Source: Bacteroidales bacterium (GTDB lineage: Bacteria; Bacteroidota; Bacteroidia; Bacteroidales; F082). Taken from it: a stretch of DNA of 42,334 nt. How positions within the stretch are numbered: position 1 is the first letter of the stretch; each line of letters starts with the position of its first letter. The notes beneath the pieces were generated by a model. The model searched no databases, had not been told where the DNA came from, and saw only the letters and a program-made list of their open reading frames with translations. The position numbers were made by a program, and so were the translations under genes. The stretch lies in the NCBI GenBank assembly GCA_017381865.1, contig JAFOBJ010000021.1, positions 1 to 42,334 of the forward strand, in the 5' to 3' direction. Positions 1 through 7,649 of the stretch are shown here, piece by piece.

Positions 1-827
1 ATCACGAAGATAGACGCCGGTCTGTCATAAGCATCGCCGTTTGACTTTTGTCTAACATCAAGGAAATAAGAATAATGTTCTGGCAAAGTCTCGAGATTCA
101 TTCTTTTAAGAATCAAGGTTCCGTATGAGAAATGGATTACCGAGTCGTAAGGAATTTCGCCTTTAAACTTCTCTATTTCAGCGAAATGAATCTGTTCTTC
201 GTTGAAGACAGGAATCTTGATGATGAGTTTGTCTTTTGCAATTTTGTCGATATCTCTTGTAGAGACGCGTTTTCCGAGGTCGGAAGGAATGGTTTCTTTT
301 TTCAGTTTCTTATCTTTCTTAATATTTTTTAACTCAAAGACACTACCACCGTTAACGATTTGACGAATCATGACGCCATCAAGAACGCCACGACTTAATG
401 TAGGAGTCGCGTTGTATCCGAGAGTCTCTGTCATCCATATTTCTATCGTATTAGAATTGATGCTGGTACGATACTTCTTGCAATCGTAGCCGTTTACCAT
501 TTCGTTGCCTTCTTCAGAGAATTCGATATTAGATTTCAAAGAAAAAGAAGCGAAGTAAGAATCGCCGTCGGCATATTTCATTTGAAAATACGCACTGTCA
601 GCAGCATAATCAACGTAAGTGATGTCTTCAGAAATTCCAGGAATCATTTCGCCATCGAATGTATTTATATCTTGTATTTTCAACTGATTGCCAAAGCGTT
701 TCACTTCCACGAAAGTTGTGTCGCCGCTATGACCGATAGAATACATTTGATAAATGAGACGCTGCTGTGCGCTAGCTGACAATAAGAATAATGTAAAAAT
801 AAATGATAAAAATAATTTTCTGTTCAT
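1..827 (-). CDS. Secreted protein, 5' part only; possible PNGase F-like N-terminal domain at the cut edge
   Basis: The reading frame opens with ATG at 827 and stays open for 275 codons to the window edge, so the C-terminus is missing. It begins MNRKLFLSFIFTLFLLSASA, a clear signal peptide ending in ASA-QQ, so the product is exported. The following region (about residues 20-200) is beta-rich and contains YIDL-poor, GLPGLI-like sequence such as NGYDCKKYRT and IEIWMTETLG. The last visible residues, NGDAYDRPASIFV, resemble the DxWDRxAxVYV motif of the N-terminal domain of peptide-N-glycosidase F. That match is short and from memory, so the enzymatic role is a guess. No TAnnTTTG promoter was found upstream. 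Confidence 0.6.
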   Translation of the reverse strand, partial: MNRKLFLSFIFTLFLLSASAQQRLIYQMYSIGHSGDTTFVEVKRFGNQLKIQDINTFDGEMIPGISEDITYVDYAADSAYFQMKYADGDSYFASFSLKSNIEFSEEGNEMVNGYDCKKYRTSINSNTIEIWMTETLGYNATPTLSRGVLDGVMIRQIVNGGSVFELKNIKKDKKLKKETIPSDLGKRVSTRDIDKIAKDKLIIKIPVFNEEQIHFAEIEKFKGEIPYDSVIHFSYGTLILKRMNLETLPEHYSYFLDVRQKSNGDAYDRPASIFV

Positions 828-859
828 GATTATAAATGTGTTGTTTTTAATTATTTAAT

Positions 860-1840
860 TCAATTGATTATTATTTTCCAGTGACCGCCTTTTGCTCCTC
901 CAACTCTAACTAGCATTCCAGCTTCCCTATATTTGCGTATGATTTTCTTCACTCCACTTTCCGACATACCGAGAAAATCTTGTAATTCTCGTATTGTTAT
1001 GTTTGGATTCTTTGATACTGCATCAAGAAGTTTCTGGTTACTTTTTTGGTTACTTTTTTGGTTACTTTCTTCGATTTCTTGAAGAGAATCTAAAATACAT
1101 TTCAGCATAAAAGTGATAAAAATCGTACTATTTCCAGCTTTATCACTTTGAGCAATAGATGAATAATATTCTTGTTGATGTTTTTTAACAATAGTTTCCA
1201 CCGGAATCCAAGCAAAAATAGGTTTCCATTGCATCAATAATAATGTTTGCCACATACGCCCCATTCTACCATTTCCATCAGCAAAAGGATGAATGAATTC
1301 AAATTCATAATGGAAAACGCAACTGCTAATTAACGGATGTACTTTTGTTTTTTTTACCCAAGACAGCAACTCTTTCATCAAGTAAGGAATACGTATCGCT
1401 GGAGGAGCCATATGAATACACTTCTGTCCATCAAAAACACCTACACCATCGCTTCTGTATATGCCATTTTCTTTTACCAAATCTGTCATCATGAGACGAT
1501 GTGCTTTGAGAAGATCTTCCTCTTTGTATGGATTTAACTCAAATAGAATGTTGTATGCTTCATTAGCATTCATAACTTCCAAAATCTCGTTAGGTGGTCC
1601 AAGAACACGCTTTCCTTCGATGATTGCTGTTATCTGTTCAAGCGAAAGTGAATTGTTTTCTATTGCTAAAGAAGAATGAATTGTTTTGATGCGATTTTCT
1701 TTTCTTAACGTTGGAGTTGGTATATCTTTATCATTTACAGACATCCTTCCAAGAGTTTCCGCTATTTCAATAACTAAAGATGTCATCTCATCTGTGACCG
1801 TAAATGGCGGAATATAAGAAGGTTCTGTAAATTTGTTCAT
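860..1840 (-). CDS. Fic family protein (AMPylase-type) with C-terminal winged helix
   Basis: Fic proteins usually transfer AMP from ATP to a hydroxyl side chain of a target protein. The catalytic motif HPFADGNGRMGR is intact at residues 184-195, with the catalytic His184. An N-terminal inhibitory motif of the (S/T)xxxE(G/N) type is present as SLAIEN (57-62), so this is a class II Fic protein restrained within its own chain. Residues about 275-326 form a winged-helix DNA-binding domain (ITIRELQDFLGMSESGVKKI), as in many Bacteroidota Fic proteins. Linking the two is a run of three SNQK units encoded by a 12-bp tandem repeat. The target protein cannot be told from sequence. The gene stands alone, with its own promoter candidate at 1868-1875. 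Confidence 0.93.
   Translation of the reverse strand: MNKFTEPSYIPPFTVTDEMTSLVIEIAETLGRMSVNDKDIPTPTLRKENRIKTIHSSLAIENNSLSLEQITAIIEGKRVLGPPNEILEVMNANEAYNILFELNPYKEEDLLKAHRLMMTDLVKENGIYRSDGVGVFDGQKCIHMAPPAIRIPYLMKELLSWVKKTKVHPLISSCVFHYEFEFIHPFADGNGRMGRMWQTLLLMQWKPIFAWIPVETIVKKHQQEYYSSIAQSDKAGNSTIFITFMLKCILDSLQEIEESNQKSNQKSNQKLLDAVSKNPNITIRELQDFLGMSESGVKKIIRKYREAGMLVRVGGAKGGHWKIIIN
1036..1071 (-). repeat. 12-bp tandem repeat inside the fic gene
   Basis: Three copies of GGTTACTTTTTT (the last with one or two changes) encode SNQK x3 in the linker between the Fic core and the winged helix. Copy-number change would keep the frame and only alter linker length. Confidence 0.85.
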
Positions 1841-1867
1841 TTGACTCTTTATTAATTTTCAATTCTA

Positions 1868-1875
1868 CAAAGATA
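1868..1875 (-). promoter_or_regulatory. -7 element of the fic promoter
   Basis: On the minus strand this reads TATCTTTG, a perfect match to the Bacteroidota -7 consensus TAnnTTTG, 28 bases upstream of the ATG. No TTG lies at the ideal 19-nt spacing; the closest is at 22 nt. Confidence 0.55.
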
Positions 1876-1878
1876 AGA

Positions 1879-1913
1879 AAAGGCTAAAGACGAAAGGCAA
1901 AAGGCTAAAGATT
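1879..1913. repeat. Heptamer tandem tract
   Basis: Five consecutive 7-bp units (AAAGGCT, AAAGACG, AAAGGCA, AAAGGCT, AAAGATT) lie just upstream of the fic promoter. The same unit family recurs at 11455 and 21396. Confidence 0.8.
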
Positions 1914-1933
1914 TTTTGTATTATTTTTATAAT

Positions 1934-1964
1934 AAAAAAAAAGTTGCCTAAAGTAGACAACTTT
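1934..1964 (-). terminator. Intrinsic terminator of the lipoprotein / small membrane protein operon
   Basis: An 11-bp stem (1940-1950 with 1954-1964, one G-U pair) and a 3-nt loop are followed on the minus strand by a long T run (A run 1934-1942). It lies 30 bases after the stop at 1996. Confidence 0.85.
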
Positions 1965-1995
1965 CTTTGAACTAAATTGATTTGTTGTTTTAAAA

Positions 1996-2280
1996 TCAGA
2001 ATAAATCAAGTATATCTAAAAGATATTCTATGATAAATCCTCCGAGTACAATAGGTGCTACAACTGACACTAAACAAAGTATAATTCCTATGATAGATTT
2101 TGCCAGGCTTTGACCCTTGATAATAGCAATGATAACACAAATGAGTCCCACAGGAGCTAATACATATATTAAGTAATTGACTATTGGTATTATAGAGATT
2201 ACAATTGAAATTATACCTAATACTAATGATGTTGTGCTCAAACCAGAATTTGCCTTTTGTCTTTCAGCGAATTGTTCCAT
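1996..2280 (-). CDS. Small DUF4190-like membrane protein
   Basis: This 94-residue protein has a short cytoplasmic start (MEQFAERQKANSG) followed by two long hydrophobic hairpins (about 18-58 and 62-88). That layout fits DUF4190-type small membrane proteins, where a polar N-terminus precedes SLVLGIISIV-like segments. No function is established for the family. It sits 34 bases downstream of the lipoprotein gene and is followed by a strong terminator, so the two are very likely co-transcribed and may act together at the envelope. Confidence 0.75.
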   Translation of the reverse strand: MEQFAERQKANSGLSTTSLVLGIISIVISIIPIVNYLIYVLAPVGLICVIIAIIKGQSLAKSIIGIILCLVSVVAPIVLGGFIIEYLLDILDLF

Positions 2281-2314
2281 AATTCTATATTTATTTGTTT
2301 GTAATTAATTTTTA

Positions 2315-2989
2315 TTACCAATCTAAATCATCCATCATATCGAGAAGATCTTCTTCCATTTCAAGAACTTTTTCTGCAGCTTTCAATGATCTTTCTGCTG
2401 ACTTAAGAGCTTTTTCATAATCTTCATCATCGTAGTCTTCTGCCATTTTTGCTGCTTCTTTAGCAATTTGATTCAAAGCTTCAAGTTCTGATACAACAGG
2501 ATCCTTTTCTTTTACTATTTCTTCAATAGCTAATTTGTCAATAGAAAATGTTTCTGATCTTTTTAATGCAGTATTGAAATAATCAGCTGAGAATTCATTG
2601 ATGAATACGAAATCTACAACAGAACCAACATCACCCTTTACAAAAGAATCAAATTTGGATTTTTCAGAATCACCTAATTCCATCTGGTACCAGCCGTTAA
2701 TGACTTGAACTCCATCTTCATCTTTTAAAACGAGAACAGGATAAACAGAAACATCATTGTTGGCTTTCTTTTCTAACTTTAATTGAACCTTAACTCTTAA
2801 TCTGCCATCTTTTTTGTTTAAGGTACAACTGTCAGACACAATTGAAATTAAGTTAGCATCGTCTCCATAGACACCGACTGCTTTTAAATTTTTTGATGTG
2901 ATTTGAGGTTCTTCTGTACCACCTCCACATGAGACCATGAATAATGCCACTAACATTACTCCTAAGAATTTAACGAATTTTGTTTTCAT
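2315..2989 (-). CDS. Lipoprotein of unknown function with acidic C-terminal helix
   Basis: The N-terminus has a lipoprotein signal with lipobox VSC-GGG (Cys about 21). Residues about 35-150 look like a beta-sandwich (KVQLKLEKKANNDVSVYPVL, then DGVQVINGWYQM). The last 60 residues are a strongly acidic, Ala/Glu/Leu-rich helix ending DLLDMMDDLDW, probably coiled. I do not recognise the family beyond similarity to uncharacterised Bacteroidales lipoproteins. It is the first gene of a two-gene operon with the small membrane protein, driven by the well-formed promoter at 3017-3046. Confidence 0.8.
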   Translation of the reverse strand: MKTKFVKFLGVMLVALFMVSCGGGTEEPQITSKNLKAVGVYGDDANLISIVSDSCTLNKKDGRLRVKVQLKLEKKANNDVSVYPVLVLKDEDGVQVINGWYQMELGDSEKSKFDSFVKGDVGSVVDFVFINEFSADYFNTALKRSETFSIDKLAIEEIVKEKDPVVSELEALNQIAKEAAKMAEDYDDEDYEKALKSAERSLKAAEKVLEMEEDLLDMMDDLDW

Positions 2990-3016
2990 AATGATGTGTT
3001 TTTAAATTATTTGCGG

Positions 3017-3046
3017 CAAAAGTATGTAAAAGCAACGACACCACAA
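3017..3046 (-). promoter_or_regulatory. Promoter of the lipoprotein operon
   Basis: On the minus strand, TTG (3044-3046), 19 nt, then TACTTTTG (3017-3024) match the Bacteroidota -33/-7 pattern exactly. The expected start site near 3011 gives a leader of about 20 nt. Confidence 0.8.
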
Positions 3047-3117
3047 TTTGTCTTTTTTTGTCTTTTTACAATCACTTAATTTTCAAGTTTAAACAATTAT
3101 GATTATTAAAAAAATAT

Positions 3118-3125
3118 TACCTTTG
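3118..3125 (+). promoter_or_regulatory. -7 element of the S9 peptidase promoter
   Basis: TACCTTTG matches TAnnTTTG and lies 47 bases before the ATG. No clear TTG is found at the usual upstream spacing, so only the -7 box is supported. Confidence 0.6.
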
Positions 3126-3171
3126 TAAAACCATCTTTTTGATAACTTAATAAGTCTTAAATAAATTAATT

Positions 3172-5247
3172 ATGAGAAAAAACGTTATTATCATGGCATT
3201 AGCAGCTTTATCTTTAGCTTCATGCAACGAGAAGCCTGAACAGAAAACGGCTTCTTACACTCCGCCACAAGAAATCGCGATTGAGTCTGACATCATGACT
3301 CCGGAAGTGATGTGGTCGATGAACCGCCTCGGCGAATATGCTGTCTCTCCTGATGGCAAACATGTCGTCTATAACAACACTTATTTCATTATTGAAGAAA
3401 ATAAAAGCAAGACTGACATTTACATCATCGACATCGATGGCAATAACAACAAATGCTTGACTTCTTCAGCATCAAGCGAATACAGCCCTGTTTGGAACAA
3501 AGACGGTTCTAAGATTTTGTTTATGACAGCCGACAGCGGCGAGATGCAGGTATGGGAAATGAACCCTGACGGCACAGAAAGAAAACAAGTCTCTTTCGTT
3601 GAAGGTGGCGTTTCTGGCTTTAAATATTCTCCAGATGAATCACAGCTCTTATTCACAGCTGAAGTGAAACTTAAAGACAACGTAGCCGACGTCTACCCTG
3701 ACCTTCCTCTTTCTTCAGGAAGAATCAACAACGACTTGATGTATCGTCACTGGGACCAATGGGTTGACACTTACGCGCATATCTTCGTGACAGCCGATAA
3801 CGGCAAAAATAAAATGGACATCATGGAAGGCGAAATGTGGGAAGCTCCTGTAAGACCTTGGGGCGGCATGGAACAAATCGCATGGACCAAAGACGGACAA
3901 AACATCCTTTATTCTTGTAGGAAGAAAGTCGGCAAAGAATATGCAACTTCCACAAATACCGACATTTACAAATACAATATCCCAACAGGCGAATGTGTTA
4001 ACCTCACTGAAGGCATGATGGGTTACGACATGAACGTCGTCGTTTCTCCACAAGGCGACAAAATAGCTTGGGAAAGCATGGAACGCGACGGCTACGAAGC
4101 TGACAAACAACGTCTCTTCGTCATGGATTTGAATACAGGCGAAAAGAAAGACTACTCAATAGGCTTCGACCAAAACGCCACTCATCTCCTCTGGGCTCCT
4201 GACGGACAAAGCATCTACTTCATCAGCAACCTACACGCAACAGAACAAATCTATGCTTTGAGCCTCGCAACAGGTTCTATCAGAAAGATAACAAGCGGCA
4301 AACATAATTACATCTCATTGGCTTGGGCAGGCGATAAATTAGTCGCAGGTCGTCAGTCGATGTCACACGCAACAGAGTTATATCTCGTTGACCCACAAAG
4401 CGGTGAAGCGACACAACTCACAAAAGTCAACGACTACATCTTCGACAAACTCACAATGGGCAATGTTGAAGAACGCTGGGTTGAGACCACCGACGGCAAG
4501 AGAATGTTAGTTTGGGTCATCTACCCTCCTCATTTCGACAAGAACAAGAAATATCCTGCTGTTCTCTTCTGCCAAGGCGGACCACAAAGTGCTGTAAGTC
4601 AGTTCTGGTCATATCGTTGGAACTTCCAGATGATGGCAGCCAACGATTATATCGTCGTTGCTCCAAACAGAAGAGGTCTCCCTGGTTTCGGTCAGGAATG
4701 GTGTGAAGCCATCAGTGGCGACTACGGCGGACAATGTATGAAGGATTATCTCTCAGCCATCGACGCCATCTCAAAAGAACCATTCGTTGATGAAAACAGA
4801 CTCGGTGCTGCAGGCGCGAGCTTCGGTGGCTACTCAATATTCTGGCTCGCAGGACATCACGAAGGACGTTTCAAAGCCTTAATCGCACACGACGGTATGT
4901 TCAACTTTGAATCACAATATCTTGAAACAGAAGAGATGTGGTTTGTAAACTGGGACCTCGGCGGACCATATTGGGACAAGGAAAATCCAGTAGTACAATG
5001 GTCATACGCCAATTCACCACATAAATTCGTCGACAAATGGACAGCACCTATCATGGTAATCCACGGCGGCACCGACTACAGAATCTGCTTCACACAAGGC
5101 ATGCAGGCATATAACGCAGCAGTTCTCAGAGGAATACCAGCAGAATTCCTTTACTTCCCAGATGAAAACCACTGGGTTCTCAAGGCACAAAACGGAATCT
5201 TGTGGCAAAGAAGATTCTTCAACTGGCTTGATACTTATTTAAAGTAA
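3172..5247 (+). CDS. S9-family (prolyl oligopeptidase / acylaminoacyl-peptidase-like) serine peptidase, lipoprotein
   Basis: This 691-residue exopeptidase is probably anchored as a lipoprotein (lipobox LASC-NEKP, Cys about 18) and trims peptides in the periplasm or at the outer membrane. Residues about 50-420 form a TolB/WD40-like beta-propeller (repeated SPDGKHVVY, WNKDGSKILF, WAPDGQSIYF blades). Residues about 430-691 are an alpha/beta hydrolase with a complete triad: Ser550 in GASFGG, Asp635 in HGGTDYR, His667 in ENHWVL. The WSYRWNFQMMAANDYIVVAPNR stretch, here split as two motifs, supplies the oxyanion region. Codon use is richer in C than in the neighbouring accessory genes. It is monocistronic, with a promoter at 3118 and a terminator at 5261. 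Confidence 0.93.
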   Translation: MRKNVIIMALAALSLASCNEKPEQKTASYTPPQEIAIESDIMTPEVMWSMNRLGEYAVSPDGKHVVYNNTYFIIEENKSKTDIYIIDIDGNNNKCLTSSASSEYSPVWNKDGSKILFMTADSGEMQVWEMNPDGTERKQVSFVEGGVSGFKYSPDESQLLFTAEVKLKDNVADVYPDLPLSSGRINNDLMYRHWDQWVDTYAHIFVTADNGKNKMDIMEGEMWEAPVRPWGGMEQIAWTKDGQNILYSCRKKVGKEYATSTNTDIYKYNIPTGECVNLTEGMMGYDMNVVVSPQGDKIAWESMERDGYEADKQRLFVMDLNTGEKKDYSIGFDQNATHLLWAPDGQSIYFISNLHATEQIYALSLATGSIRKITSGKHNYISLAWAGDKLVAGRQSMSHATELYLVDPQSGEATQLTKVNDYIFDKLTMGNVEERWVETTDGKRMLVWVIYPPHFDKNKKYPAVLFCQGGPQSAVSQFWSYRWNFQMMAANDYIVVAPNRRGLPGFGQEWCEAISGDYGGQCMKDYLSAIDAISKEPFVDENRLGAAGASFGGYSIFWLAGHHEGRFKALIAHDGMFNFESQYLETEEMWFVNWDLGGPYWDKENPVVQWSYANSPHKFVDKWTAPIMVIHGGTDYRICFTQGMQAYNAAVLRGIPAEFLYFPDENHWVLKAQNGILWQRRFFNWLDTYLK

Positions 5248-5260
5248 AGACAAAAAGACA

Positions 5261-5292
5261 ACGAGACTACATGAGTGTGGTCTCGTTTTTTT
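5261..5292 (+). terminator. Intrinsic terminator of the S9 peptidase gene
   Basis: An 11-bp stem (5261-5271 with 5276-5286, one G-U pair) with loop TGAG is followed by seven T residues. It starts 14 bases after the stop codon. Confidence 0.92.
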
Positions 5293-5330
5293 ATTATTTT
5301 TCAACTTCCAACTATAATTTGTAAATCATT

Positions 5331-5414
5331 TGGGCGTTCCGGCGAAGCCGTCGGGCTTTCCGCTATATCTTTTTCCGCTGCGCTACAAAAGGATGCCGCT
5401 CCAATCCCTAACGC
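5331..5414. repeat. GC-rich interspersed element
   Basis: This block (TGGGCGTTCCGGCGAAGCCG to CCAATCCCTAACGC) is far more GC-rich than its surroundings and contains small fold-backs (CCG-gcgaag-CGTCGG; CTTTT...AAAAG around CCGCTGCGC). I recall closely similar GGGCGTT...CGGGCTTTCCGC...AATCCCTAACGC blocks between genes in many Bacteroidota. No gene is visible in it. Confidence 0.55.
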
Positions 5415-5438
5415 GAGACGAACTCTAGAAATTTAGAA

Positions 5439-5454
5439 TTCTAAAATTTTAGAA
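5439..5454. repeat. Perfect 16-bp AT palindrome
   Basis: TTCTAAAATTTTAGAA is a perfect palindrome inside a longer TAGAATT-rich stretch (5424-5465). There is no coding content, and its role is unknown. Confidence 0.7.
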
Positions 5455-5498
5455 TTTTTTAGAATACTCTTCCCCCCCTAAATTCCTAACTAAAAAAA

Positions 5499-5551
5499 GA
5501 CGCATCAACAATATATTGTTAATTTTTTCGGTATTGTCAACACGTCTCTAC
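5499..5551. repeat. GACGCRTCAA inverted-repeat element, copy 1
   Basis: Imperfect arms GACGCATCAACAATA and TATTGTCAACACGTC enclose an AT-rich centre and end in TCTCTAC. Copies of this element lie at 6420, 12956 and 14346. Bases 5558-5577 hold a second short hairpin, ACGCGAT-GA-ATCGCAT, of the same GTAGGGATGCG type. Confidence 0.7.
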
Positions 5552-5584
5552 AATATTGGACGCGATGAATCGCATCCCTACAAA

Positions 5585-5668
5585 ACTGACTGCTGATAGC
5601 TGACTGCCGACAGCAAACTTTCCACTTTCAATTTTCAGTTTTCAATTTTAATTTCTCATTTCTCACCG
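5585..5668. repeat. Heptamer tandem tract reaching into the FISUMP gene
   Basis: Consecutive 7-bp units run GCTGATA, GCTGACT, GCCGACA, GCAAACT, TTCCACT, TTCAATT, TTCAGTT, TTCAATT, TTAATTT, CTCATTT, CTCACCG. The right half (5628-5668) is the C-terminal coding end of the minus-strand gene, so its stop codon lies in the tract. Confidence 0.85.
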
Positions 5669-6194
5669 CTCTTACCCCATAACCAAAGGCACGGCTTGTC
5701 GGGACCACTTCCCACGCCTCTAATCGAAATGAATGAAAAACGCCTGCCATCGCTGATGATGTCCAATAATTACAGTATCTCTTTTTAAGGAACATTTTCT
5801 CAAAAGCCACACTGTTGTGCGGAAGGAAGATGCTATTGCCGTTAAGTCCTATGATCTTAAGTCCATGTTTTCCATTCAGCATCACGTCCTTTTCCAACTC
5901 ACAAAAGGTTATCAGTTCCAGCATCTCGTCTTTTGTCGGCATTCTCCACTCCTCGCCCCAGTTGGCTGTAGCAGCATCATATTTCGGGTTGCCAGAAATG
6001 TTCCACAGTCTGTTCTTGCTTGTCGCAATATTCTTTTCATGAGTCAGACTGTTCTCCAGACAATAATTTTCTTTTGGTTTTATCTCGCCCCAAGCGAAAT
6101 AGTCGCCGACCTCTTCAGGAGCATTCGCGCCGATATTGCAAGTCGCCCATTTCAATCCGCTGGGCAATCCTAAATCAATGTATTCGTGGTTCAT
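5628..6194 (-). CDS. FISUMP-domain protein (Fibrobacter succinogenes major paralogous domain)
   Basis: The protein is almost entirely one FISUMP domain: YIDLGLPSGLKWATCNIGA at the start, DYFAWGE, NWGEEWRMPTKDEMLEL, YWTSSA and a closing GYGVRAVRNE. The domain is common in Bacteroidales surface proteins, but no biochemical role is established. Here there is no signal peptide. The start is set at ATG 6194 (MNHEYIDLG) because the longer frame needs a TTG at 6227 that lies in an octamer tract, and the extra residues are not conserved-looking. The last residues (KLKLKTEN) are encoded by a heptamer tract. Confidence 0.85.
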   Translation of the reverse strand: MNHEYIDLGLPSGLKWATCNIGANAPEEVGDYFAWGEIKPKENYCLENSLTHEKNIATSKNRLWNISGNPKYDAATANWGEEWRMPTKDEMLELITFCELEKDVMLNGKHGLKIIGLNGNSIFLPHNSVAFEKMFLKKRYCNYWTSSAMAGVFHSFRLEAWEVVPTSRAFGYGVRAVRNEKLKLKTEN

Positions 6195-6212
6195 ATTTTT
6201 TATAATTATAAG

Positions 6213-6244
6213 ACTACAAGTCAACAAGACTACAAGACTACAAG
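6213..6244. repeat. Octamer tandem tract (ACTACAAG)
   Basis: Four 8-bp units (ACTACAAG, TCAACAAG, ACTACAAG, ACTACAAG) lie just upstream of the FISUMP gene. The same unit is found four times inside aroE at 38307. Confidence 0.85.
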
Positions 6245-6258
6245 ACTTTGTCCAATAT

Positions 6259-6307
6259 TTATTACTAATATATAAAAAAGTGTTACAGAAATTCAGTAAA
6301 AAGTGAA
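6259..6307. repeat. Degenerate third copy of the direct repeat that flanks mcrBC
   Basis: The segment AAATTCAGTAAAAAGTGAA (6289-6307) is identical to the core of the copy at 11307-11363. The left part is similar but shorter, with AT-rich sequence around TATATA and AAAAA. Confidence 0.6.
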
Positions 6308-6338
6308 GATTTTTTAGTCAACGGACAACATTTTAAAT

Positions 6339-6394
6339 GGAAAACGGAAAACTGAAAATGGAAAATTTCAACTTTCAGTTTTCAATTTTCAACA
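6339..6394. repeat. Fold-back heptamer tract
   Basis: Eight 7-bp units run GGAAAAC, GGAAAAC, TGAAAAT, GGAAAAT, TTCAACT, TTCAGTT, TTCAATT, TTCAACA. The second half is roughly the reverse complement of the first, so the tract can form a hairpin about 25 bp long. There is no gene here. Confidence 0.8.
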
Positions 6395-6419
6395 GCTCTG
6401 GGCAAAATATCTAAAAAAA

Positions 6420-6476
6420 GAGGCGCATCAACAATAATATTGTTAATTTTCTTCGGTATTGTTGACACGTCTCTAC
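6420..6476. repeat. GACGCRTCAA inverted-repeat element, copy 2
   Basis: Arms GCGCATCAACAATA and TATTGTTGACACGTC enclose an AT-rich centre, and the element ends in TCTCTAC. It is nearly the same sequence as copy 1, about 0.9 kb away, and it lies just after the stop of the next minus-strand gene. Confidence 0.75.
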
Positions 6477-6500
6477 TTGAATAATAATATTAATTACTTA

Positions 6501-7118
6501 TTAACCAAAAAACTTTTCAGTTTCTATAATTCGTGTGACATCATAATAGACCTCTTCGCCTTTTGCCTCTAATGCTTCACAAAACGAAACTTGTTCAGCC
6601 AATGGCAATTCACCATAATTATCAGGCATTTCACATATACACTCGCAATAACAATATCTTTTAAAGTATTTACCTTCACTATCATTTGTTACACCTACAA
6701 TATCAGCTTCGCAAGATGTCTTGAAATAGACATTAGTTTGCTTGTGTAATTTCACATCCCTAATGTAATAACGTAATACACCATCCGAATTGCACCAACT
6801 TTCCGATATCCACAAATTACCATCTTTTAATTTGATATTCAATGGATGAATCCACGAGTATGCAAGTGGTCGTTTGAATCCATTACTGTTATTACAATAA
6901 TCGTCTTTATCCCATACACTGAAAACATATTCCACCCCATCAGGATAAGCATACTCGGTTTTCAATTTCTCAATTGTATAAACCTTACCATTTAGCTCAC
7001 CGATTTTGTATCTCGTATCTAACTCAAGACAAATGTCGAATGTTTTCATAATCTTTTCGCAAATCTCCACACCATTTGCACCTTCAATAACAAAACTGTT
7101 TGAACCAAAATTACTCAT
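6501..7118 (-). CDS. Unrecognised protein, 205 aa
   Basis: The frame is well formed with an ATG start and normal composition, but I do not recognise the family. There is no signal peptide or membrane segment, so it is predicted cytoplasmic. It is rich in Tyr, Trp and Cys, with a cysteine cluster near residues 163-170 (YCYCECICE) that could bind metal. Aromatic beta-strand-like stretches (VEYVFSVWDKDDYC, GNLWISESWC) suggest a mainly beta fold. It follows the 160-residue gene by 37 bases on the same strand, so the two are probably one operon. The position between restriction and toxin genes makes a defence or immunity role possible but unproven. Confidence 0.7.
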   Translation of the reverse strand: MSNFGSNSFVIEGANGVEICEKIMKTFDICLELDTRYKIGELNGKVYTIEKLKTEYAYPDGVEYVFSVWDKDDYCNNSNGFKRPLAYSWIHPLNIKLKDGNLWISESWCNSDGVLRYYIRDVKLHKQTNVYFKTSCEADIVGVTNDSEGKYFKRYCYCECICEMPDNYGELPLAEQVSFCEALEAKGEEVYYDVTRIIETEKFFG

Positions 7119-7155
7119 ATTAGTTATTTTTAATTTATATTTTTATGATTAGCTT

Positions 7156-7638
7156 TTATTTATTATAACACCTCACCTCTTTCAACAGATCCCATGCGCA
7201 GGTGGCATATTCTGTTTTGCAGTATCTGCAAAGAAACTCCAGGTCACCACGTCTAACACGCTCAAAAAACATTTCCATATCTGAGCGTTTGACAGGTAAA
7301 TCCAGACTGAGCACATATTTTCCTAATGAGTTGTTTTCTTCTGCCGTGAGACCAGACCATATTCTAAATGTATTTGGTCCAAATATACCAACTCTTTCCA
7401 ATTCCTTATTCATCATCTCGTTGGTTTTCTCCACATTGTCTTCATACCAATACTCGGTGAAAAAATCGACATAGATTTTCATTATTTGAGCATAGATATT
7501 TAGATTATGCAAATAGTCTTCAATAGACAATCCTTCTCTATAAGGGTTGTCAGACAGTTTTTCCATTCTTGTTACATAATTATCGCCAAAGTTCAATTGG
7601 TCATCTATAGGTGCTAGAATTGATATTAATGTTATCAT
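7156..7638 (-). CDS. Unrecognised protein, 160 aa
   Basis: This is the first gene of the apparent pair with 6501-7118. It is predicted cytoplasmic, mostly alpha-helical and acidic (YLHNLNIYAQIMKIYVDFF; NVEKTNEMMNKELERVG), and ends in a Cys-containing segment, CRYCKTEYATCAW, near residues 138-150. I recognise no domain. The ATG at 7638 is preceded by the 57-bp direct repeat at 7650-7706, which also marks the left edge of the mcrBC block. Both members of the pair carry C-terminal cysteine motifs, which may hint at interaction or metal binding. Confidence 0.7.
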   Translation of the reverse strand: MITLISILAPIDDQLNFGDNYVTRMEKLSDNPYREGLSIEDYLHNLNIYAQIMKIYVDFFTEYWYEDNVEKTNEMMNKELERVGIFGPNTFRIWSGLTAEENNSLGKYVLSLDLPVKRSDMEMFFERVRRGDLEFLCRYCKTEYATCAWDLLKEVRCYNK

Positions 7639-7649
7639 ACTTCAACTAA

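Noticed and set aside
3715-4110. Long minus-strand ORF of 131 codons inside the S9 peptidase gene
   Set aside because: It is antisense to a gene with a full catalytic triad and beta-propeller, has odd His/Phe/Val-rich composition, and has no start signal of its own.
6195-6227. N-terminal extension of the FISUMP gene from TTG 6227
   Set aside because: The extra residues come from an octamer tract, and the domain starts right after ATG 6194.
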